Of a DNA stretch of 64,000 nucleotides, positions 30,953-42,142 are shown piece after piece (position 1 is the stretch's first letter; every line of letters starts with the position of its first letter). Position numbers and translations under genes: made by a program. The DNA is from Ignavibacteriales bacterium. Its GTDB lineage: Bacteria; Bacteroidota; Ignavibacteria; Ignavibacteriales; Melioribacteraceae. Under the pieces are notes generated by a model, which made no database searches, was not told the DNA's origin, and was given only the letters and a program-made list of their open reading frames with translations. Where the stretch lies: assembly GCA_020635285.1 (NCBI GenBank), contig JACKAB010000005.1, forward strand, positions 496,001 to 560,000, read 5' to 3'.

Positions 30953-32268
30953 TTAATTTTTAGTTGTAAAATGCCAGAGCGGACCTTCAATAACTCTATT
31001 ACCTATTATTTCATCAATACGCCAGTAATATGTTGCATTGTTTTCTAAGCTTCCAGGCTCAAAATATTTTTCTTTTTGATTCTTAATAAGAATAGGTTTG
31101 CCTTGAGCACTTGGTCCATCTTTTAATTTTTCACCATTTTTTAATGCTTGAGGAAATTTTGATTTCCAAAAGTAAACATTAAATGATTCAGCATTTCTAG
31201 ATGGAATCCAAGTCAGAATTATTTCTTTTGTATCAATATTATATGAAGCATTTCTTGGCTTTGGCAAAAACACAAATGGAAGAACTGAAGGCATTTCTTT
31301 TTCCGGATCCCACTTCCCAGAAAATGTCCATTTTGCATTTACTTCTTCAGGTGATGGTGAATTTTCTGCCTCAGTCAAATTATTTTTAAACCAATCATAA
31401 TCTCCGCCAATTCTGTGTGAATTATAAAAATAATGGCGCTCACCCCAAGTCCATTCTGTAGCGTTAGGTGATACCGGCCAAAAAATTGGAACATCAGCCA
31501 TATTTTCTGAGAAGATACAATTTAACAAATAGAATTGAGCATCGGAATGATGCCGGCCAAGTGGAAACCCTGGAACACCATCAAAGTAAGAATATTCAAT
31601 TACAAATTTTTGATCTTTATCGTCAATGCCTTTATGCCAAAGTGATGCGGTTAAGTTGTGTCCATAGAATTTACTATCTGTTATATAACACCAGCCTCTC
31701 GGACAAACATAATCAACCCATCCTTCAAAATAACAATTGTTGTGATAGTACATGCCTTCTTTTTGATCCCATAAACTAACAGTATCTCCACCATCACCAA
31801 TTACATTGCAGTTTAATAAAAATACCTTTGTTCCTAAACCAAGAATTGCAAATTGATGATCATGATCTCCATGCAATCCCCCATAATTATTATGGATCGT
31901 TAAATTAGCAAATGTAACATTATATGTATTGCTATCTAAATTAACAGTTGCAGATCCAAAGTTAGATATATTTTTTTCAAGCCAAATTTTTCTTAATTCG
32001 GCAAATTGGATAATTGTACTGTCTTTATTTTCACCAACTATCGCAATATTAGAATTGGTAATAAATAATTTTTCGTTATATAATCCATTCTTAACTAAAT
32101 ATATTTTTAAAGAATGATTGTTTACATCAATAGATTCAATTGCTTGCTGTATGGAGGTAAAGTTTCCAGTCCCATCTATTGCAACAATTATATCTGCATT
32201 TTCTTTTGGGAATACTATTGACGTAATTGAAAGAATTACAAAAAATAATGTAAATATTTTTTATTCAT
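30953..32268 (-). CDS. CE8 pectinesterase-like with C-terminal Fn3-like domain, frameshifted at the start
   Basis: About 438 residues. The start complement is at 32268, and the A-run (plus 32257-32262) is one A short, which breaks the signal peptide (MNKKIFTLFFVILSITSIV when corrected). The mature start IIVAIDGTGNFTSIQQAIESI is the CE8 N-terminus. A parallel beta-helix follows. The GTVDFIFG motif of pectin methylesterases appears as GWVDYVCPRG and the GRPW motif as LGRHHS, so the key Asp and Arg are kept while the Trp is changed. The last 100 residues resemble a fibronectin type III domain (ILTWIPSRNAESFNVYFW). The start codon overlaps the CE12 stop (ATGA). Confidence 0.8.
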
Positions 32269-33025
32269 TTTATTCTCAATTTAAAATTCAAATATTTCTT
32301 CAAACCAATATTAGATTTTTTAATTTCTTCGGCAACTAAATTCGCAATTACTTTTGCTCCATAATCTGAAAAGTGAGTATTATCCTCAATACCTTCGGGG
32401 TAGTTAGGAGAATCCCTGGATTTAAAATTAAAAATATTTCTTTTGTTCCTTCTTCACCTAAGTCAATAAATAGTTGTTCACTTGGCTCTGTGTAAATCTA
32501 AAAATTCAACTTTTAAGCTATCCGCAACCCTTCTTACTAAATCCGGATAGGCACCATGAACATCATAGAATTTTCCGGTTTCATCAAATCGTCTTCTCAT
32601 AACAGGAGTGATTAGAATCGGAATTGCATTTTTTTGTCTTGTTTCATTTACAAATTTTGCTAGATTATTTTTTAAAATCTTTGGGAGGAGTATATCGTTC
32701 ACCTTTATCTTTTGATTCATCATTGTGTCCAAATTGAATCATAGGACATAATCACCCAGCGATAATGAATCAATTATTGCTTGCCATCTTCCTTCACCTA
32801 TAAATGTTTTGGTGCTTCTCCCATTTTTGCATGATTTTTTATTTTAATATTGTTTTTAAAGAATGATCCAAACTTTTCGCCCCAACCTGTTTCTGGTCGT
32901 TTTTCTGGTAATTTTTCAGCAATTGTTGAGTCCGGCAAGAAAAATATTTTTTCTTTATCTATAAGTTGACTACCCGTCAATATTAAAGAAATTATTGCGA
33001 TGTAAATAATTGTTAAATTTTTCAT
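32265..33025 (-). pseudogene. CE12 rhamnogalacturonan acetylesterase-like, several frameshifts
   Basis: Pieces in different frames line up into one SGNH hydrolase of about 253 residues: FFLPDSTIAEK (the block I Ser is in DST), NHAKNGRSTKTFIGEGRW, IQFGHNDESKDKGERYTPP, VMRRRFDETGKFYDVHGAYPD and the C-terminal DNTHFSDYGA with catalytic Asp and His. I count about five breaks, near 32805, 32745, 32670, 32500 and 32420, mostly in homopolymers. The enzyme would remove acetyl groups from rhamnogalacturonan I. With five breaks in 760 bases it could be a real pseudogene or a low-accuracy stretch; its TGA overlaps the CE8 start. Confidence 0.75.
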
Positions 33026-33090
33026 ATTTTCTCACTTTTATCACATCAAAAAATTTTTCCCTTGACAAATATAAAAAAAATTATCAATTT

Positions 33091-33126
33091 AGTAACCGAT
33101 TAAGTAAATGATAAAGTAATCGATTA
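33091..33126. promoter_or_regulatory. Three tandem 12-bp repeats, candidate LacI-type operators
   Basis: The units are AGTAACCGATTA, AGTAAATGATAA and AGTAATCGATTA, head to tail with no gap, about 65 bases upstream of TonB receptor 2. Units one and three contain a near or full TAAtCGaTTA palindrome with the central CG typical of LacI-family operators. The same unit recurs upstream of the GH105-lacI genes at 41956. The LacI protein at 43433 is the natural candidate to bind them. Confidence 0.65.
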
Positions 33127-33191
33127 AACTCTCGAAAATTTTCTCAATCGCTTAGAAAAATTTTTTATTTAACCAAACTATTAAAAATGGA

Positions 33192-36100
33192 ATGTTTATG
33201 AATAAACTAAATTACAAAATTATTACATTTTTCTTCTTCATTACATTTACAAACATCATTCTTGGCCAAGGAAATATCTCCGGTACTATCTCAGATTCAT
33301 TAACGAACAATTCTTTAATTGGAGCAAATGCTGTTTTGTTGGGTACCTCAATGGGTGCAGCAACCGATTTTGATGGAAAGTATAAAATTTCAAGAGTTCC
33401 TGCAGGTACTTATAAACTCCGTGTTTCTTACATTGGTTACAAACCAAAAGAATTTAATATTAATGTTGTTGACGATAAAACTCTGAATTTGGATGTTTTC
33501 TTGTTAGCCGATATTGTTGAAGGGGAAACTGTTATTGTATCAGCACAAGCGGCTGGTCAAGTTGCCGCCATAAACCAACAACTTTCAGCAAATACAATTG
33601 TAAATGTTATTTCTGAAGAAAAAATTCAAGAATTACCTGATGCAAATGCCGCTGAGGCTATTGGAAGATTACCGGGCGTGTCTTTAAGTAGATCTGGCGG
33701 TGAGGCTAATAAGATAATTTTAAGAGGATTAAGTGACAAATATACTAGTGTAACCTTAGATGGTGTTAGAATTCCTTCGACAGATGCCCAGGAAAGGGGA
33801 ATTGACCTAAGTGCAATTTCACAAAGTTCTTTAGCTGGAATTGAATTGTATAAAGCACTTACTCCAGATAAAGACGCAGATGCAATTGCGGGCAGCGTTA
33901 ATTTTGTAACTAAAAAAGCCCCATCTGAACGGAGATTAGAGCTGTTCTTAAAGGTGGATATAATGATGTTATGAATTCTGCAAAACAATATGATTTTTCC
34001 CTTAAATATGGAGAAAGATTTCTTGATGACCTGTTCGGTGTTCAGTTAACTGGAAATTTGGAAAATAAAATTAGAAGTAGTGAAAGTATTAGCCTTGGTT
34101 ATGATCAAAATATTGAAAACCAAACCAGTTATTTTATAAATGAATTTAACGTACAATTTACTGATGAAATAAGAAAACGTAATGGGATTAGTGCAATACT
34201 TGATTATAATACACCCGATGATGGTAACATTAAATTTAACAGCACTTATTATAGTACTAAAAGAGATTATATTACACATAATAGAGATTACCCTAATGGT
34301 GGCGGTGAATCGCAATATCTTGGTGGAGTAACTTATTCATATCGAGATCGAGAACAAGAAATAGAAACTTTTAGTACTTCCTTGACAGGTGATAATTCCT
34401 TATTGGGAATAAATCTTTATTGGGGACTTTCAAATTTGCTCAATCAACATCAGACTATCCTTATGATTATCAATTAGATTTTAGTGAACCCTCAGATGCT
34501 GGTAATGCAGGCATGAAGTCTACTCCTCAATTTAAAGATCATCCTGAGCAGTTAGTTCCTTTTGCATATAATAATTTTCAAGTGGCATCACTTGCAGGTG
34601 CCTATTATACCACTCAAGATAATCTAGATAAAGATAAGTCCATTTTCCTAAACCTTAAAAAAGATTATACGCTGGGGACTCTATTTTCAGGTGAGTTAAA
34701 AGCAGGTGGAAAATATAAAAGTAAAAATAGAACCAACCATTCAACACAAAATTTTGCCCCTTATTACCTTGGTGGCTGGTCTCCAAATAAAAGATTAAGT
34801 GATGGATCAGTAGTGGCAAAAGACTTTACTGGAACTTACTTTGAAGATTTTTATTTAGGTTACTTAGCAAATCCGCTGGATAATACTTTATCATTTTTAG
34901 AATTTCTTGATGATACACCTCAAACAAGAAAACTTTTATGACTTGTATGAGCTAAATCCGTTGATCAATAGAGATAAATTAAGAGAATGGTACGAGTTGA
35001 ATAAAGATGGAGTCAGCGAATATTATAATGACCCAACCCAAAAAGCAAATTATTATGATATCACTGAATCAGTTGCATCAGGATATTTGATGAATACATT
35101 AAAAATAGGACAAGGTCTTACTTTTATTGCCGGGGTTAGGCTAGAACAAGAAAATAATGATTACAAAAATGCTTATTCTAGGCAGTCTGGTGGTGGTTTT
35201 CCATCTGTAACTTTGCTTACCAGAGATACCACATCGTCGTATACTGAATCCGTAGTTTTACCAAATTTCCATTTTAATATTAAAGCAACTGATTTTTTGA
35301 ATATTAGACTTGCTGCGTATAAGGCTTTAGCCCGTCCGGACTTTAATATGAGATTAAATACATATTTTGCTTGGAGACCTGCAGCTGTAGGAGGAAATAG
35401 ACAACTTATTGTAGGGAATCCGATTTTAAAGACCGCCAAGGCTTGGAATTATGAAATAAACACTTCGTTCTTTGGAAACAATATTGGATTGTTTTCTGTT
35501 TCTGCATTTTATAAAGAAATTGAAGACATGTATCATTTATTAAATCAAATCAATACAACCGGTAATGTTTTATTTAATGCACTCGGATTAAATACTACAA
35601 CTATTCACAAAGGGATTATCAGCTAACAATTCCATACAATTCACCAAAGACATCAAAAGTATGGGGATTTGAATTAGAGCATCAAATTAATTTTACATTT
35701 TTACCAGGCTATTTTAAAAATATTGTTCTTAGTTATAATGCATCATTGGTAAAATCAGAAACAAGCTTAATAGGTTCAAAAACAGATACAACTTTTAATG
35801 TTATTGGGGGAATTCCATTCCCAAGTTATTCAGAGCATGCAATTGAGTACACACAACAATTGGAAGAACAACCAGAATTTTTCGGTAACATATCATTAGG
35901 ATATGATATTGCTGGATTTTCCGGAAGAGTTTCAGTTTTTCATCAATCAGAATATTTTAGATCTTTCTCGCCAAGTAAAAGAAGTGATAGAGTAATTGCT
36001 GCATATACCAGAGTTGATTTGGCATTAAAACAAAAAATTACAGATAATATATCTGTTCAACTAAATCTAAATAATTTGACAAATATTAAAGAAGAAAATT

Positions 36101-36192
36101 TATTAAATAACCAGGTGAATGGTTATAAGATTCTAAGGTCTAGCTCGTTGTATGGCTTAACAGCTGATTTAGGCGTGCGTGTAGATTTATAA
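33192..36192 (+). CDS. TonB-dependent outer-membrane receptor 2, four frameshifts
   Basis: About 1000 residues after correction, start at 33192 or 33198. A signal peptide ends about LGQGN, followed by the carboxypeptidase-D-like domain (ISGTISDSLTNNSLIGANA), the plug (EEKIQELPDANAAEAIGRLPGVSLSRSGGEANKI) and a large barrel ending with SSLYGLTADLGVRVDL. Breaks occur at A-runs 33950-33952 and 34432-34434, near 34925, and at the G-run near 35605; each needs one base. It stands downstream of the 12-bp repeat array and ahead of exported pectinolytic proteins, so it probably imports pectic fragments. No SusD gene follows. Confidence 0.86.
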
Positions 36193-36288
36193 AAATTTAT
36201 TTTTAATTACTATAACATAGGAGGAATATATTATTACCAATAACATATTAGAAACATTTAACAAAATTTTTAACTAATAGGAGGAATC

Positions 36289-39200
36289 ATGCTACATAAG
36301 TATTACGCTTCATTTTTAATTTTTCTCATTCTATTTGTATCCAATGCTATATTTGGACAAAGCGTTGTGCAGTTAGTTCCATATAACGGCCAACCAGAAA
36401 CAGAATTTACAGCACAAATTAAAGCAGATACAACGGCTACAGGCGGATTAGTAGCGGATCGAGTTTATGAGTTACAATCAGGCACATATATTTGTCAAGA
36501 GACATTTTATGTGGAAGATAATCAAACGCTTCGCATAACCGCAGCCGGCGATGTAAAACCAATTATTTATTTATTCCCAACAGGAACCGGATCAAATCCA
36601 CAAAGACCTCCAGGATATTTTATAAGACTAAGAGGCGGCGATTTGGAAATGTCCGGAGTAGCAGTATCAGGATATTTTGAACCAATAGATTCAAACTTCA
36701 ATAACGTTCAAGGCGGATTGTTTAGAAATGATAATGAAGGTTCAAATTATACTATTGATAACTGTATTTTCTCAAATATCAATGGTCAAGTAATTCGCTG
36801 TGAAGGATCAACCGGCACAATCAAAATTACGAACTCAATGTTTACAAACCTAGGAGCTTTAAGTACATCAAACTTTGGAGCTGGCAAAGGAATAGATCTT
36901 CGTGCCTCATCATGCGAGTCATTGATACTAGTAAATAATACATTTACCAACTATCAAGATAGAGTTGTAAGGCATTATAATTTTGGAGATCCTTTAGCAG
37001 GCACAGGAAACATAGAACATGTGCTTATAGATCACAATACATTCTACAACGGAATGGGCTTTCATGGATTACTATCTTTAGGTAACGTAGGTGCAGAAGT
37101 AAAAATAACAAACAACTTGTTCAAAGATGCATTTGCAGCCGGAGAAGATCCAACAGATACCACAAGATCATTTGAATGGGCAAATACAGGAGAAAAATAT
37201 CCAGACGGAAAAAATAGAATTATGTGGATATTCACAGCTCCAAATAATACAACAGCCTGGACAGTAAAGAATAATTTCTGGGCAGTTTCCTCAGATGGTC
37301 AAACATTCTTTGATGAACACACAGCAGAACCAATAACAGCTGGTTCACCATTATCATGGCATATAAATTCACGATTAGGAGCTGATTCAGTTAATGCATT
37401 CACAAAAATTGATGATCCTCAATTCGTAAATACCCAAAGCTTAATGTTGAATTTGATGCGATGGTATGTAAGTCCAGCAGGTGGCAACAAAACCAAGAAT
37501 ACACCAACAACATTATGGAATCCAGCCACAGATGATATGGATCGAAAACCAATTACATTTTGGATAGATGATCTAGATGTAGCATATTCAACATCATCAC
37601 CAGCCTACACAGGTGCAGAAAATGGTTTCCCAGCTGGTAACTTAAATGCTTTCCTGATAAATTAGAAGAGTGGTTAAATGGTGGCGGTATTGACTTGGAA
37701 GTTGTGCAGTTAGTTCCATATAACGGCCAACCAGAAACAGAATTTACAGCACAAATTAAAGCAGATACAACGGCTACAGGTGGATTATTACCTAATCGAG
37801 TTTATGAATTACAATCAGGCACATATATTTGTCAAGAGACATTTTATGTGGAAGATAATCAAACGCTTCGCATAACCGCAGCCGGCGATGTAAAACCAAT
37901 TATATATTTATTCCCAACAGGAACCGGATCAAATCCACAAAGACCTCCAGGATATTTTATAAGACTAAGAGGCGGCGATTTAGAAATGTCCGGAGTAGCA
38001 GTATCAGGTTATTTTGAACCAATAGATTCAAACTTCAATAACGTTCAAGGCGGATTGTTTAGAAATGATAATGAAGGTTCAAATTATACAATTGATAACT
38101 GTATTTTCTCAAATATCAATGGTCAAGTAATTCGTTGTGAAGGATCAACCGGCACAATCAAAGTTACGAACTCAATGTTTACAAACCTAGGAGCTTTAAG
38201 TACATCAAACTTTGGAGCTGGCAAAGGAATAGATCTTCGTGCCTCATCATGCGAGTCATTGATACTAGTAAATAATACATTTACCAACTATCAAGATAGA
38301 GTTGTAAGGCATTATAATTTTGGAGATCCTTTAGCAGGCACAGGAAACATAGAACATGTGCTTATAGATCACAATACATTCTACAACGGAATGGGCTTTC
38401 ATGGATTACTATCTTTGGGTAACGTAGGTGCAGAAGTAAAAATAACAAACAACTTGTTCAAAGATGCATTTGCAGCCGGAGAAGATCCAACAGATACCAC
38501 AAGATCATTTGAATGGGCAAATACAGGAGAAAAATATCCAGATGGAAAAAATAGAATTATGTGGATATTCACAGCTCCGAATAATACAACAGCCTGGACA
38601 GTAAAGAATAATTTCTGGGCAGTATCCTCAGATGGTCAAACATTCTTTGATGAACACACAGCAGAACCAATAACAGCTGGTTCACCATTATCATGGCATA
38701 TAAATTCACGATTAGGAGCTGATTCAGTTAATGCATTCACAAAAATTGATGATCCTCAATTCGTAAATACCCAAAGCTTAATGTTGAATTTGATGCGATG
38801 GTATGTAAGTCCAGCAGGTGGCAACAAAACCAAGAATACACCAACAACATTATGGAATCCAGCCACAGATGATATGGATCGAAAACCAATTGCATTTTGG
38901 ATAGATGATTTAGATGTAGCATATTCAACATCATCACCAGCGTACACAGGAGCAGAAAATGGCTTCCCAGCTGGTAACTTAAATGCTTTCCCTGATCAAA
39001 AAAATGCATGGGAAAATGGCCTTGATCCAGTGGGAGTAGAAAAAGTTGGTTCATTACCATCTGAATTTTCTTTATCACAAAATTATCCAAATCCGTTTAA
39101 TCCAACAACAATGATTAAATACTCAATACCTGCACAATCTAACGTCACATTGAAAATATATGATGTTTTGGGCAGTGAAGTTGCTACATTGATTAATAAT

Positions 39201-39326
39201 GAAGTTCAAAGCGTTGGACAATATGAAGTAAATTTTGATGCATCAAGATTATCAAGCGGAATTTATTTCTATACTCTAAATTCAGGTAATTTTGTCCAAA
39301 CTAAAAAAATGATTTTATTAAAGTAA
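36289..39326 (+). CDS. Secreted beta-helix protein with internal duplication and T9SS sorting domain
   Basis: Read as one gene of about 1012 residues: signal peptide (to SNAIFGQS), copy A, the linker DKLEEWLNGGGIDLE, copy B, and a sorting domain (SLSQNYPNPFNPTTMIKYSI, KIYDVLGSEVATL, SGIYFYTLNSG). Each copy is a 430-residue right-handed beta-helix with runs such as GLFRNDNEGSNYTIDNCIF and HVLIDHNTFYNGMGFHG. The frame breaks between copies where copy A has TTCCTG against TTCCCTG in copy B, so one C is missing. The start ATG 36289 has a strong AGGAGGAAT site. The fold suggests a polysaccharide lyase or binding protein, but I see no catalytic motif I can name. Confidence 0.75.
36364..37656 (+). 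repeat. Tandem duplication, copy A
   Basis: This stretch matches 37701-38994 base for base at a constant offset of 1337, with about two dozen substitutions by eye and one missing C at the end. The copies differ most at about 36449-36460 (GTAGCGG against TTACCTA). The duplication is recent and lies within one coding region. Confidence 0.95.
37701..38994 (+). repeat. Tandem duplication, copy B
   Basis: Second copy of the 1.29-kb unit starting at the GTTGTGCAG that follows the linker. It continues into the T9SS sorting domain, which copy A lacks. Most differences from copy A are silent. Confidence 0.95.
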
Positions 39327-39347
39327 TTTAAAATCAATTTGCCTCCG

Positions 39348-39389
39348 GAAGCATCCAAACATTTATTTGTATGGGTGCTTCTTTTTTTT
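39348..39389 (+). terminator. Rho-independent terminator after the beta-helix gene
   Basis: Arms GAAGCATCC (39348-39356) and GGGTGCTTC (39373-39381) form a 9-bp stem with one G-T pair, followed by eight T. It lies 21 bases after the stop and ahead of PL9, so it may separate the two transcripts. Confidence 0.8.
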
Positions 39390-39413
39390 ATAAACGAGCA
39401 TAGGATTAAACAG

Positions 39414-40907
39414 ATGCGGCTAATTGCAATACTGCTTTTCTTTTCAATTTCAGTTTACGCTCAATATTATGTCTCACCAGATGGAGATGATAATAATGTT
39501 GGCAGCATTTCACAACCTCTTAAAACAATTAAGAAAGCTTTTGATAAAATTAAAGTAAGTGGTGATACAATATTTTTACGAGAAGGAATTTATGACCAAA
39601 GTGTTTCTTTGGAACCTCCGGTTTCTGGAAGTGAAGATCAGTATAAATATTTAATTGCTTATGAAAATGAACATCCTGTTATTGATTTTATTGGTCAAGC
39701 ATACTCAAGCTCAAATAGAGGTTTAAAACTAACAAGAGATTACTGGAAGATAAAAGGAATTGAAATTAAGAATGCCGGTGATAATGGAATTCATATTTCC
39801 GGTCATTATAATATTGTAGAAAATTGCAGCCTTCATCACAATAAAGATACTGGTTTGCAAATTAGTAATGGCGGATCATACAATCAAATAATTAATTGTG
39901 ATTCATACTTAAATTACGATCCTGGAACACATGGAGAAAATGCCGATGGCTTTGCGCCTAAGCTGGATATAGGTCTGGGAAATTATTTTAAAATTGTAGA
40001 GCATATTTAAATTCTGATGATGGCTGGGATTGTTATGAAGGACAAAACCAGATAATAATAGATAGCTGTTGGGCATTTCATAATGGTTATAATATTTGGG
40101 GTGATAGTTCATTCCAAGGCGATGGAAACGGTTTTAAACTTGGTGGAAATTATATAACCGCTTTTCATATTATAAGGAATTCAATAGCTTTTGATAATGT
40201 GAGCAAGGGTTTTGATCAAAACCATAATACCGGTGGAATTACAGTTTACAATTGCACAGGCTGGAGAAATGGAACAAATTTTTCATTTAACGAAAATCCA
40301 ACTGATAGCGTTCATATACTTAAAAATAATTTATCATTTCAAGGTAGTGTAAACATTGCTTCAACTAGTGAGATGAAAAAAAAATAGCTGGAATGGATTT
40401 ACTGTTTCTGCTAATGATTTTAAAAGTTTAGATACATCCCTTGCAACAATTGCGAGAGATGAAAATTTCAAATTATTACAAACAGATTTTCTCAGGTTGG
40501 CATCAGCAAGTTCACTAATCAATTCAGGCGTAGATGTTGGGATTCCTTTTTTAGAAACTGCACCAGATTTAGGAGCATTCGAGTTTGATGGAATTTCTAC
40601 TTCTGCTAAAAATATTTCGGCAAAAACAAATGAATTTAATCTGAATCAAAACTTCCCAAATCCATTTAATCTCTCAACTCAAATTAATTATTCTATAAAT
40701 AAATTAAGCAATATTGAAATATCAATTTATGATGTGTTGGGTAGAAGAATTAAAATTTTATTCGATGGAGAAAAATCAGCTGGCGAATATAGAACATTTT
40801 GGAACGGAATTGATGAAAATGGAGACGTTGTAAATTCTGGAGTTTACTTTATTATACTTAAATCAAGTGAATATTCTATCAGCAGAAAAATTGTTTTACT
40901 TAAGTAA
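39414..40907 (+). CDS. PL9 pectate lyase with T9SS sorting domain, two frameshifts
   Basis: About 497 residues from ATG 39414 with signal peptide MRLIAILLFFSISVYAQ. It starts YYVSPDGDDNNVGSISQPLKT like other PL9 lyases. The catalytic lysine is in ENADGFAPKLD and the calcium ligands in LNSDDGWDCYE. The C-terminus FNLNQNFPNPFNLSTQINYS, IYDVLGRRIKILFDG is a type IX sorting domain. The breaks are an A-run near 39991 (one A short) and an A-run at 40376-40384 (one A too many); correction joins three pieces without loss. The lyase cuts polygalacturonate or rhamnogalacturonan by beta-elimination. Confidence 0.9.
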
Positions 40908-40916
40908 TTTTATTAA

Positions 40917-41881
40917 ATGAAAAAAATAATTATATATTTATTTTTAATACCTGTATTTCTACTTAGCCAAAATAATAACCAAATTGATACTTCTTTTACG
41001 GTTAATAGCGCATATCAAAATGCAGTCATAGATTTTCCATTTATAAAAATTGTAAAACCAATTCTGCCAGATAAAGTAAATGCGTTTAGAAATATTACTT
41101 ATGCAGATTATGCAAATAGACAGTTAAAGTTAGATATTTTTTCCCCAGCAGACGAAACAAAACTAAAGCCAGGTATAATTTTAATTCATGGCGGAGGATG
41201 GCATTCCGGAAATAAGTCTCTCCAATTTCCTATGGCAATGCAATTAGCTTCTCATGGATTTGTTTCTGCCGCTGTGGAGTATAGATTTGCACAAGAAGCT
41301 ATTTTCCCTGCAGCAATTATTGATGTTAAGAACTCAATTAAATGGCTAAAAAAGAATGCTGAGAAGTTTAATGTTGATACAAATAAAATTGCTGTATTAG
41401 GGTGTTCGGCTGGTGGACAAATTGCTTCTCTAGTTGGATTTTCTGTAAATGAAAAAGAATTTGAAGATTTTAATAATTATTCCGGTTACTCAAGTAAGGT
41501 AAATGCAATTGTAAATATTGATGGACTTATGGATTTCCTTGGCAAAGGTTCAGAAGAATTTGACGAAGTTCCGGATGATAAAATCCTAGATCAGCTCATA
41601 AATGGTTAGGAGCTTCACATTTAGAAAATAGTAAGGTATGGCAAAAAGCTTCTGCAATTAATTATTTAAATAAAGATTCGTGTCCCATACTTTTTATCAA
41701 CAGTTCAATCCAAAGGTTTCATGCCGGAAGAGATGAGACAATTGAAATGCTAAGGAAATATAATATTTATTATGAAGTTCATACTTTTGAAAAATCACCT
41801 CATCCATTTTGGTTGTTTCAACCTTGGTTTGATGAAACAATAAAATACACGGCAGATTTTTTAAATCAAACTTTTAAATAA
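40917..41881 (+). CDS. Exported alpha/beta-hydrolase esterase, frameshifted
   Basis: About 321 residues with a short signal peptide (MKKIIIYLFLIPVFLLSQ). The oxyanion motif HGGGW and the nucleophile motif GCSAGG identify the hormone-sensitive-lipase or acetylesterase branch; a late HPFWLFQPWFDETI holds the likely catalytic His. The frame breaks at about 41603 (AAA, one A short), after which WLGASHLENSKVWQKASAIN continues to 41881. It starts ten bases after the PL9 stop and probably removes acetyl or other acyl groups from pectin. Confidence 0.8.
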
Positions 41882-41955
41882 TTAATCATTTTCTTGTGAT
41901 ATTAATGAATTTATATTAATAAAATCTTGACTTTTACCTATTTTTTGAGGATTTT

Positions 41956-41979
41956 AGTAAGCGTTTAAGTAACCGATAT
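41956..41979. promoter_or_regulatory. Two tandem 12-bp repeats, candidate LacI-type operators
   Basis: AGTAAGCGTTTA and AGTAACCGATAT lie head to tail, with a weaker third copy (AGTTATAACTTA) directly after. The ten bases AGTAACCGAT are identical to the first unit of the array at 33091. The site lies about 165 bases upstream of the GH105 gene that is followed by the LacI gene, which suggests autoregulation of the block. Confidence 0.6.
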
Positions 41980-42142
41980 AGTTATAACTTAGATTTATTA
42001 TTAAATTAAATTTGATTGACGTATTTGCACAAAATATGGAATTCTAAGCCCAAATTGACTTACTTTTATTTGAAAGACTAGTATTATTTTACTTTACTCT
42101 AAAAGCATTACAAAATATGATTCAAGAAATGAAGAATTTGAA

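Noticed and set aside
36220..36240. Second copy of the ATAGGAGGAAT ribosome site upstream of the beta-helix gene
   Set aside because: It is followed by ATA rather than a start codon and no open frame; probably a remnant or coincidence.
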